Source of the DNA: Bretschneidera sinensis
Taxonomy: Eukaryota; Streptophyta; Magnoliopsida; Brassicales; Akaniaceae
Length of the DNA stretch: 64,000 nt
NCBI GenBank assembly: GCA_023935145.1
Contig: CM043698.1
Span: 14,430,001-14,494,000 of the forward strand
Direction: 5' to 3'
Below are positions 35,801-47,100 of this stretch, piece by piece. Numbering within the stretch: the stretch's first letter is position 1; each line of letters opens with the position of its first letter. Under the pieces are notes generated by a model. That model had not been told where the DNA came from, did not search any database, and saw only the letters and a program-made list of their open reading frames with translations. Both the position numbers and the translations under genes were made by a program.

Positions 35801-38800
35801 AAACAAACAAAAATTAGTTTTTCAAAAAGCCTTGTAACTTTTCATGTTAAGAAAATGTATTATTTGGAGTACGTGAAGACCCATTTTTCTGGTTCCCATC
35901 GCATCTGCCATCAATAGAGAATCCACCTCAGGTGGAGGACACTGAATAACTCAAAAATCAGTTTGCCATCTATTAAATATGGGTTTAAAAACATAATAAT
36001 GACGGTTTGTCTCTAACACTTATATTCCCTTCATTTGCTTTCTCATCTTCATTTTCATAGGATTATGCACGACTTTGCTTTTTTATATTAAAGATCGATT
36101 GCTAAGAAAACCAATAAGGTAATCACAATAGGATTATCAATATGTTGCAAAACGCAAACTCCTTGAGTTCTTAGAGTTTTTGTATTCAAGATCATTGGTC
36201 TATTGGGGTTGGAACTTCCTTGGTGCCCTTATTTATGATATTTATGCATTTTACTGATAACAAAAATATGTGTTGCAAAACTTGAGCAACGAATTGTTGT
36301 AATCTTTTAATTACAAAGTATTTTTGAGTATAGCCCATAAAAGCTTATGTATAGATCACAAAAGGGAACATAAGAAGTATCATGGATTGTGTAGACTCGC
36401 CATTGATGCTTTCATTAAGTGATGGCAAGTAAGATGTGATTTACATTTGCTAGGATGCTGCAATCAATTGATAGCCTTCTTTCTTCAGACGCACAATTAA
36501 TATTTATCCTCCTATGTGCTTGTTTCATTACTCAGAAGTGAGGTGATTTGTTGTTGGTGCTTTTAAGTGGACTAGCTCGCAAGGTTTGTATCCAGATAGG
36601 TTTATTAAATTGCGGCATGTGGATTTGAGTAGAATTGTTTCAGCTGCCAAATTCAAACTCAAAGCTCTGGGTATGAATAATTGATAAATGTTAGTAACTT
36701 TGAGCCAGTTTCTGGTTGGATTAAGTCAGTTTAGATGCCAGAAGACATAATGTCAATTGAAAGGGTATGGGTTAATCTGCAGACAGGTGCTGATATCTGT
36801 CCTCTATTCGGCATTGTATCTGGTACCCATAAGTAGATGGCTGAATTATTTCTTGAACTCAGCACACAAATTGGTAGATTTTCAGCATGCTTGTTGGATT
36901 TTACTGTCTACCTTATGCAATCTGAGTATAATTCTCTCTGTTGGTGGTGTATTTGCTTCTTCCATCAAATGGTTCTTATTTATGGCACTCAGGTTTTAGC
37001 TCCAGTTGTAAAGAGGTAGATTGGGGTTGGATAGGTCTTAGGTTGGAGATTACTTATAAAAAAAAGATCTTAGGTTCGAGACCTAAAATGAGGGAGGGGT
37101 CCTTATTTATTGTGTTGTGCTACCAAAAATAGTTCGTTACTCCTTTGCAGTATTACAGATGCTTGTTTTCTCTGAGGCAATTAATGGGTGTTTCACTAGT
37201 TCTCTAAAGCATTCATCATTATATTAGTTGAATGATTGATTTTTTCAAAGTAGAATTGAAAAAGATGAAAAACAAACAAAAATTAGTTTTTCAAAAAGCC
37301 TTGTAACTTTTCATGTTAAGAAAATGTATTATTTGGAGTACGTGAAGACCCATTTTTCTGGTTCCCATCGCATCTGCCATCAATAGAGAATCCACCTCAG
37401 GTGGAGGACACTGAATAACTCAAAAATCAGTTTGCCATCTATTAAATATGGGTTTAAAAACATAATAATGACGGTTTGTCTCTAACACTTATATTCCCTT
37501 CATTTGCTTTCTCATCTTCATTTTCATAGGATTATGCACGACTTTGCTTTTTTATATTAAAGATCGATTGCTAAGAAAACCAATAAGGTAATCACAATAG
37601 GATTATCAATATGTTGCAAAACGCAAACTCCTTGAGTTCTTAGAGTTTTTGTATTCAAGATCATTGGTCTATTGGGGTTGGAACTTCCTTGGTGCCCTTA
37701 TTTATGATATTTATGCATTTTACTGATAACAAAAATATGTGTTGCAAAACTTGAGCAACGAATTGTTGTAATCTTTTAATTACAAAGTATTTTTGAGTAT
37801 AGCCCATAAAAGCTTATGTATAGATCACAAAAGGGAACATAAGAAGTATCATGGATTGTGTAGACTCGCCATTGATGCTTTCATTAAGTGATGGCAAGTA
37901 AGATGTGATTTACATTTGCTAGGATGCTGCAATCAATTGATAGCCTTCTTTCTTCAGACGCACAATTAATATTTATCCTCCTATGTGCTTGTTTCATTAC
38001 TCAGAAGTGAGGTGATTTGTTGTTGGTGCTTTTAAGTGGACTAGCTCGCAAGGTTTGTATCCAGATAGGTTTATTAAATTGCGGCATGTGGATTTGAGTA
38101 GAATTGTTTCAGCTGCCAAATTCAAACTCAAAGCTCTGGGTATGAATAATTGATAAATGTTAGTAACTTTGAGCCAGTTTCTGGTTGGATTAAGTCAGTT
38201 TAGATGCCAGAAGACATAATGTCAATTGAAAGGGTATGGGTTAATCTGCAGACAGGTGCTGATATCTGTCCTCTATTCGGCATTGTATCTGGTACCCATA
38301 AGTAGATGGCTGAATTATTTCTTGAACTCAGCACACAAATTGGTAGATTTTCAGCATGCTTGTTGGATTTTACTGTCTACCTTATGCAATCTGAGTATAA
38401 TTCTCTCTGTTGGTGGTGTATTTGCTTCTTCCATCAAATGGTTCTTATTTATGGCACTCAGGTTTTAGCTCCAGTTGTAAAGAGGTAGATTGGGGTTGGA
38501 TAGGTCTTAGGTTGGAGATTACTTATAAAAAAAAGATCTTAGGTTCGAGACCTAAAATGAGGGAGGGGTCCTTATTTATTGTGTTGTGCTACCAAAAATA
38601 GTTCGTTACTCCTTTGCAGTATTACAGATGCTTGTTTTCTCTGAGGCAATTAATGGGTGTTTCACTAGTTCTCTAAAGCATTCATCATTATATTAGTTGA
38701 ATGATTGATTTTTTCAAAGTAGAATTGAAAAAGATGAAAAACAAACAAAAATTAGTTTTTCAAAAAGCCTTGTAACTTTTAATGTTAAGAAAATGTATTA

Positions 38801-39042
38801 TTTGGAGTACGTGAAGACCCATTTTTCTGGTTCCCATCGCATCTGCCATCAATAGAGAATCCACCTCAGGTGGAGGACACTGAATAACTCAAAAATCAGT
38901 TTGCCATCTATTAAATATGGGTTTAAAAACATAATAATGACGGTTTGTCTCTAACACTTATATTCCCTTCATTTGCTTTCTCATCTTCATTTTCATAGGA
39001 TTATGCACGACTTTGCTTTTATATATTAAAGATCGATTGCTA
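32833..39042. repeat. tandem array of 1,469-bp chimeric units (4 full + partial)
   Basis: Anchors recur at exactly 1,469 bp (for example 33819, 35288, 36757 and 38226). Each unit is S2 (about 335 bp, beginning TTTTTTCAAA(A/G)TAGAATT and ending AAGATCGATTGCTA) followed by S1 (about 1,134 bp), which is a copy of kinase A intron 29108-30246. The array starts and ends with S2: five S2 and four S1 copies. Copies are almost identical, but fixed differences separate them: S2 copies 1-2 have GGTTGCCATCGC, copies 3-5 GGTTCCCATCGC; only copy 1 has CAAAATAG; the last copy has AATGTTAAG. No unit encodes a convincing protein. Confidence 0.95.
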
Positions 39043-39389
39043 TTTCAGTGAATTGTTGTCCTTCACAAATAACTGGCTTTTGCTTTTTGTTGGTGCAATT
39101 TTCTTGTTTGTGCATGGGCAAAGATATTTTTGTCTTTTGATGTGCTTTGTTATCATTTACCCAATGTTTACCTTTTAGTTATCTCTTCAACTTTGAAATT
39201 GATGGAAAAAAAAAATCGAATAAGTGACTATGATCCTATGGAATTATCGGTATATATATACATTTGCTTGCTTAAGCGAAAGATATTGAAATTGGTTGTA
39301 TGTCAAAATTTACTGTTTTGGAGTCTCTTTATTTTTATTTTTATTTTTTCTCTTAATAATAATTATTTTAAATTATTATTATTACTATC

Positions 39390-39430
<41 letters not shown>

Positions 39431-39950
39431 TAATAATATTAACAATAACCGTCAAATTTCAATAAAAGTTAATCAATAATATTTGTCATGTACGGAGTGT
39501 GTTTTTGTGGGCATGTCAAAAATGGGTATAGATAATTTTTTTTTATTTGAATGAGAAAATAATGATTCAGATCATCTACGAGTCCTGTCTTATGAGCAAT
39601 GGATCAATGATTATGAGCTAACAATAATTATTTTCAACAAATCTTGTTTTTCATACAAATACACATATTTTAACGAACGATTAACTAATAAAAAACAAAC
39701 TTAAATAAAAAAATCCCCCTCCAAAGAAAAACACACAAATAGTCTAATTACAATTATAATTATTATTAAAGTACAAAAAAAATTAAATTATTATTATTTT
39801 ATATTAGATACTAAGTATTAATAAGGGACAAGGCACCGATACGTCCAAATACTTTCAATAAACTAATTAGCGAAAATAATAAACATAGTGCAATCCTAGA
39901 AAAAATAATAAACTAATTAGCGATTTTTTTTCGTTCTTGAAGAAAAGAGC
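39043..39950 (+). promoter_or_regulatory. spacer and promoter region of kinase B
   Basis: This AT-rich spacer lies between the array and the kinase B leader and contains a (TA)n microsatellite. No gene was recognised. The proximal part is the likely promoter of kinase B. Confidence 0.4.
39393..39427. repeat. (TA)n microsatellite
   Basis: About 17 uninterrupted TA dinucleotides upstream of kinase B. Confidence 0.9.
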
Positions 39951-41101
39951 TTGAAAAAGATCAGCTCGTATTCTTCAGCAATTTTGGTGATTTTCATTTG
40001 CTTCGTTTGATATTTAGAGTTATAAAATTATCTGATCTGTGTGTGAATTTGTGGTTCTCGAATTTGGATTTTGCTAGTTTTTCACTGGAAAAGTCGTTTG
40101 AAAAATCGAAATTTGCATTTTTTGTTCCTTATTTTGTATTTATGGACTGATTATATAGTAGCTCCATGCTTAGGATTGCTTTTAGTGCCTGATTAATTGG
40201 GGCTTTGAGAGAGAATTGTCATTTCTTGTGCTCATTCACTTCAATGGTTTCTGCTAAAAATTTCCGTGGAAAAGATTGAAATTCCATCATTCGTTATTTC
40301 ACTCTGTCCGTTAAAATTTCTTTCTTTTTTGTTTTTGTTTCTGTTTTTTAAATGCAGATTCACAGCCGTCAAACAGGACTTTAGGATTTGATTGTTTTGA
40401 GGGTTTTATGTGCCTTTTTTTTTTCTTTCTTTTGAATGGATGATTCTGATTTCAGGGAACAATTGGTGAATAAGCTGTGGCTTGTAAGGATTTGAAGAGC
40501 CTGGGATCAAGGAAATTGTGTTTCTCGGGTTTATCATCATTTCAACAGGTATTGACTTTCCTAAAAAGAATGATATGTGTTCGTTGTTTGTTCACTGTCG
40601 TTAAAATTATAGAATGTTGGAGAAAGCAAGGATTTTTTTGTATCTGAAAGGGAAACACTTTTAAAAATAATTTAAGTAAAAACTGATAGCAAGGTAAGTG
40701 TTGAAACAATGCATTTGACAAGGATTCTCTCAGAACTTCTTCCAAATATTTTCTTGAAGGTGAATAACGGTAAGCAGGTTTCTGCATTTCAAAAATTGGT
40801 GGTTCATGATTCATGAATACTTTTCTGAAAAATGGTCGTCCATGAATGCCTTATAAACTCCTTATTGACCAAATGGACCTTTGGCTTACTTCAATGCTAG
40901 ATAAAGAAAATTGCTTCATATTTAAATCTTTATACGATAACTGACTAGCCAAACGGGCATCGACAGTTGCCTTGTAGGATTTGATGTCCAACTATTAATC
41001 TGTATATACATATATATTGGTTTTAGGCACATGCTGAAGCGACTGCAAAACTAATGAACTTCAGGATTCTGAGTTAACGGACATTCTTGGGAGTTGCATT
41101 C
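39951..41101 (+). other. kinase B 5' UTR exons and introns
   Basis: Non-coding exon 2 is 40456-40548 (TTTCAG before, CAACAG/GTATTG after), clearly related to the kinase A exon 2. Exon 3 starts at 41027 after TTGGTTTTAG. Exon 1 probably ends at about 39986 (TTTTG/GTGAT), with less certainty. Confidence 0.55.
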
Positions 41102-44100
41102 ATGATTGGAAAAATGGTTGAGGGGCCAAAATTTACTGGGCTTATAGGAGGAAATAACAAGAAGGACAACAATTACTATGATTTCACTCGAGACTTTTAC
41201 CAAAAACTTGGGGAGGGTACAAACATGTCCATTGACAGTTTACGGACGAGTAATGCTGGAGGGTCTGTCTCGATGTCAATGGATAACAGTAGTGTTGGGT
41301 CCAATGATTCTCTAACCCGTATTTTAAGCCACCCTGGTTTGAAGCCTGTGCGCCACAACTACTCTGTCTCGATGGGGCAGAGTGTGTTTCGTCCAGGTAA
41401 AGTTACCCATGCACTTAATGATGATGCATTAGCACAAGCATTGATGGATAGCAGGTACCAAACACAGGGATTGGAGAATTATGAGGAGTGGACTATAGAT
41501 TTGAGAAAACTTAACATGGGTACAGCTTTTGCCCAAGGGGCTTTTGGTAAGTTGTATAGGGGAACATACAATGGGGAGGATGTTGCAATTAAGATACTGG
41601 AGAGGCCAGAGAATAGCACAGAGAAGGCCAGAGAACATGCAATTAAGATTGAGCAGCAGTTTCAGCAGGAGGTGATGATGCTTGCAACATTGAAGCACCC
41701 CAACATTGTGCGTTTTATTGGGGCATGCCGTAAGCCGATGGTTTGGTGCATTGTGACAGAGTATGCTAAGGGAGGGTCAGTTCGGCAGTTCCTGACGAGG
41801 AGACAGAATCGATTGGTGCCATTAAAATTGGCGGTGAAGCAGGCATTGGATGTTGCAAGGGGGATGGCCTATGTGCATGGTCTTACGTTTATTCACAGGG
41901 ATTTGAAGTCAGATAACCTTCTAATCTCTGCAGATAAGTCCATAAAGATTGCAGATTTTGGAGGTGCACGAATTGAGGTACAGACTGAGGGAATGACGCC
42001 AGAGACGGGGACTTACCGTTGGATGGCTCCGTAAGTCTATGGATCCTATATATGTTGATATTTCTTTCTTCTCTACTAATTTGGTAGTCATACTTTATGT
42101 TGACATTTCTCTTGATATCTTTTTATGTTTCTTGAGTGTTATCATTAACGTGGTTGAGCATATTAACAATCTTAAGGTTTATATATTAGATTTTTTTTTC
42201 TTTCTGTCATGACTAGCTTGAGACTATTTGTTCAAAAATCTACCTGTCTTTATCCAGCTAGATTAATCAATCTTCCACCCTTTTCATGCCACTTGGGTCA
42301 CAACTATTGTCTTTCTTTATGGTTTGTATTGAAGTGCCAATGTATGGAGGTCACTTTATTGGACCCTAGACTGCTAGACCTATGACAGCAATGAAATATA
42401 GCTTGCCAACACTGATTGTTACACTGGTCTCAACATTATATACCAAAAGTCAAACCTGCCTCAATGTTTCAACATGAATCATGTAAGAGTTTTGTACTCA
42501 TAATTAATGGGTGTTCATTTATAAATCTCATGCCCCCTAGATATGCCTTCATCTTTTTTTTTGATAAATAATTTTTTTATTAAGAAGCACCAAGAGGGTG
42601 CACCAAAAAGCCAAAGGGTTTTTACAATGCAATAACTCCACAAAATCTAAAAGATCTTCATTATTTACAAAGAAATGGCCTCTAACTCAAAAATTAAGAG
42701 AATTGAACCAATTATCTCTAATAGTAGCAATCGGTCTTGCTATACCATTGAAAGCTTCCAGTTCCTCTCTCTCCACACTATCCATCAAATAGAGTGTAGA
42801 ATTAACTTTAAAGCCTTTTTTACCTCTTTGGAAACTCTTTAGCCACTTCAAGCCCCAATTTCATCTCTCAGGACCCTACAACCGCCCAATAGACCCCCAC
42901 AATTCTATAAGTTATTTCCCACAAGCTTCTAGCTAAGGAGCACTCCACCAAGAAACGAAAAACGGACTCGACCTTCTTCTTACAAATATAACACCTATTA
43001 ACCAAGATCTTCCCCTGCTTTTGAAGATTGTAAATAGTAAGAATTCTAGCCCAAGAAGCCTCACACACAAAAAAATTAACTTTCTTGGGAGTCCAAGCGT
43101 ACCAAATAGCTTTACAAGGGAAATTAGGATGAAAAATTGTATATCTTTATCAACAAGAATATTGTAATAATCTTTAGCCATAAAGCCTTTATCCAGTCTA
43201 GGCCTCCATTTCATCTCATCCTTCCTCTCCACCTCAATTCTAGATGAATATAGTGAATCCAAAAACACTGCGACCTCCGCAACTTTTCGATCTTGAATAT
43301 TACAGATAAACGGCACCACCCAAGAGAACCCTTCGTTAGTCAAAGAAAAGCAAGAGCTAACCCACACTTCTTTATCTCTAGCCAAATTAAAAATACACGG
43401 AAATTTATCTTTTAAAGGGGTGTTCCGATACCAAGTATCATACCAAAGCTGAGTCTTTGCTCCATTACCCACCAAAATGTCAATATGACGCCGAAGCTCC
43501 TCCCATCCCTTTCTAATCCACTTCCACACTCCCACTCCATAAGCTCCTCGCGGTTCTTTCGACATCCAACCGTCAAGATCGAACCCAAACTTGGCCACAA
43601 CCACTTTCCTCCCCAATTGATATTTCTCAACTAAAACCTCCAAAGCCATTTACCAAGAAGAACCTTATTGAGAAGAGAGATTTTATTTCAAGGCCCCCTC
43701 TTTGTAAAGGTTGCTTCACCACATCCCACTTAATCAAGTGGTATTTAAAATCATCCGTCAAGCTACCCAAAGGATTCTCCTTTGGATGCTCTACAATCTT
43801 TTGGCCACCAAACAAGGAATAGGGAAAAGAGACATATAATTGATCGGAAGGATAGAGAGAGTGTTCTTGATGAGAGTGAGTCTACCCCCTTTTGATAGGT
43901 AGTGACTTTTTCACCCGGTCAAACGATTCTCAAACTTTTCTACAATTGGATTTCATATATGTTTGTCTTTAAATTTAGCCCCGAGAGGGAGACCAAGATA
44001 AGAGATAGGGAGAGTTTCCATCTTTCATCCCAATAAGCTAGCAAGGAAACTCCTATTAACACCTCTATCAAGAGGTATTAAAACACTTTTAGCTAGGTTA

Positions 44101-47100
44101 ACCTTAAGACCCAACACTGCCTCGAAGCAAAGAAGAATTCCCTGAAGGTGTATGCCTTTATCTGTGTCTTTTTATATGTATTTACTGATAAAGAATTGTT
44201 ATATTGTTTCTATTCTAAGTTAAATATTATAATCAAGTTTTAGAAAAAGTTCACAATAGGGGTCATTATTAATACTACTTACTTAAGGGGCTGGGGGGAA
44301 GTGAATCATTTTATCAATACTTTTCATAGAAAAAGGGTCTTGTGTTAATTTGGATAAACCCAAAATTTCTCTGTTTGACTTGATATTTTTTTTCAAGGTA
44401 GTCCCATGAGAATCTACAACTTAACTGTTGATTAATGATTTTGTTGGATTTTCTTCTAATAGCTGTCATTGTACTTTATACTACTACTAATCGTTGCCAT
44501 TTTACTACACTTATAACGATCAAAGAACTCCTCGATTTACTTTAAAGTCGCTTCCATTAGGAAAATAAGAAATCTTGAAATCAATAATATTATTCTCTTT
44601 TTGGCTAGACTTGGTTTTGATAATGTTGTGTTTCACATGTATTATATGTTAGTTAATTTCCATCAATAGGCCCTCCTTCATGATATCATAAATTAATGGA
44701 ATTAAACCTTTATGAACTTTCTAATTTTTTTTTTGGATTACGAGAGTATCCGAACCTTTGGTCTGATTAATCCCTCGGGCACATTTAAACTACTCCATCC
44801 AAATATATCGAGTAAAACTCATAATAAATTCTGTGGCACGACTCTTAGGGAGTTTTTTTGCACTTGGTGGGGAATCAAACACAAGACCTATGCTGATGCA
44901 TGGTGCTTATATTGACTCATCATACCACTTGAGCTAACCCCTTTGGGTTTGAAGTTTCTATTTTTTTATTATAATTTAGATAAGTAAAATATGCATTAAA
45001 GAAGCACCAAGGGGTGCAACCCTTATAAAAAAATAATCTACAAGAGATAAAATCCTCAATCTATGAGATCATCTTCCTTTACAAAAAAATCCCCTTGGAC
45101 CGAAAATTAAGGTTATTAAACCATCCATCCTTGATGGATTCAATTAGACCCCTCAACACCATCAAAGGACATTCTATTCCTTTCACGTCACACTAACCAA
45201 AAATTGGAAAGAGGGATCAAAGAGTATGATCTTAGGATCTCCTTGGAAGCATGTAAACCGTTTCAAGCCCAAAATTCATCATGTACGGATCCGGCCACCA
45301 TCCAAGAGATGTCCAAAACACAATGAGCCTTCTCCCATAATTGTCTAGCCAAGAAACAACCCAACAAGAGGTGATTAACAGAATCCCCATTTTTTAATGT
45401 AACACCGATTAACAAGCACTTTTCTTTTCCTTTGGGGATTATCTATGGTCAGAATTTTCACCCAAGATGCTTCCTATACAAAGAAGCTACTTTTTTTTGG
45501 AGCTACTGACTTCAAAATAGGTTTCCAAGGAAAGTGAGGGGACCCTTGCAAAGGGAGCTCACTAAGAAGAACCTTGTAAAAAGTCTTCACCTCAAAGCCC
45601 CTAGTCTCTTTCAAAGACCAATGCGCCAAATCATCTCTATTCAAGTGGAATCGAACCAAATACAAGGCTTCGAAGTTCGAAGAACTTCCCCACACTTTCA
45701 AGTTCCCAATCATGGACATAAAACCAAAAAGGAACATTCCACGGGATCACATCATTGGACAAGGAAATGCATGAACTAATGAGCACCTCTTTGTCTATCG
45801 CAGTAGCAAACTTATTCGGGAATTGTTCCCTCAAAGGGGAATCCCTACACCAAACATCGCGTCACAGCCGGATTGTTCCACTGTCACTCACAAGAAAGGA
45901 CACATAAGGAAGAAAAGTATTCCAACCTTGTTGAATCCATTTCCACACCCCGGCACCATAGGCCCTTCTCCCCTCTTTTGTAATCCATCCATTGAGCTCA
46001 AGACCAAACTTAGACTTAACCACATCCCGTCAAAGATGCCCCCTTCCACCATATCCTGCCAAAGATGCCCCCTTCCACCATATCCTGCCAAAGATGCCCC
46101 CTCTTTTGTCTTTTGTAAGGTATAAATATTCTCTCTCACTTAAAACCTTTATAGTCATGTGTGGGAGAAATTCTTGTGCCTGTTCTATGATTTTTGTATG
46201 CTTTTGGTAATACCAGCTACGGCAGTTTAAAGATGAGCGAAGTCTCCAAGTCTTATGAGCTGGGTCCTTTCTTCTTCTTTGGTACATCACAGCAAGTTAG
46301 GAGACTCTTTCTGTTGGATGTTAAGCATTCTGTGATTATTAATATATTCTTTTAAATTGCTGCTTAGGCTACTTGTCCAATGTGCCTTCTATTTTGAAGG
46401 TTCTTAAAAACTGTTTCCTTTTTGTGATTCTTTTCAAATTTATACAGTTTTGAACCTTCCATTCTCTTTTTGGCTTATAATTTGTGTAAACCGATTTTGC
46501 ATTGTCTCTGACTTTTATTTAATGAATTCTACTAATGTCTTGTCCAATAAGTGTAAATCGATGATGGATATTGTAGCAGTTCATGTAAGCATCACCTAGA
46601 AAATATGTCACATAACATGAAATTTAGGAGAGTCACATGGAGGTCATTTCAGATTTTATGGCACTGTTAATGACAGCATTGTGCTAACATAGACCAGGGC
46701 TACGATGACAACCATTTAATATGTGTACTCCTTTTAATATGTGAATGTGGTGCGGTGTCTTAGAAGATCCCTCACTTGTCTTTTACATATTGATGGTGGC
46801 ACAAGCAACAATACTTATAAGCATCACCTATATAGTAATATAGTATTTTCAATGCAAGTTGGGAAAGTTTCTTGGAGTTTTAAGATATCGTGCTATTCAC
46901 ATAAAAAACAAGATGTCATGCTATCCCACAGTTAAGGTGAATGGCACCCATTTAATACATGTTTCATCTTTTAAGATGTGAAGCCAATAACCTTATAAAT
47001 GGACTCCACCATTCACATGTTTTTGCAAAGCTTTGTCCTTAGTTTTCCATTCCTCCTTTGTAAGTAAAACTTGTATTGATACAAGATAGCAATGAAGTCA

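Noticed and set aside
33819..38601. Sets of three identical 60-80-codon frames repeated every 1,469 bp
   Set aside because: They are carried by copies of intron DNA, overlap each other in different frames, have no family motif, and are repeated only because the DNA is. The intron source has the same frames.
39130..39465. 111-codon plus-strand frame before kinase B
   Set aside because: It runs through AT-rich DNA and the (TA)n microsatellite, with no family motif.
44900..44950. Possible tRNA gene (A box AGCTCAAGTGGT)
   Set aside because: No full cloverleaf; it is the head of a SINE with poly(A) tail and target duplication.
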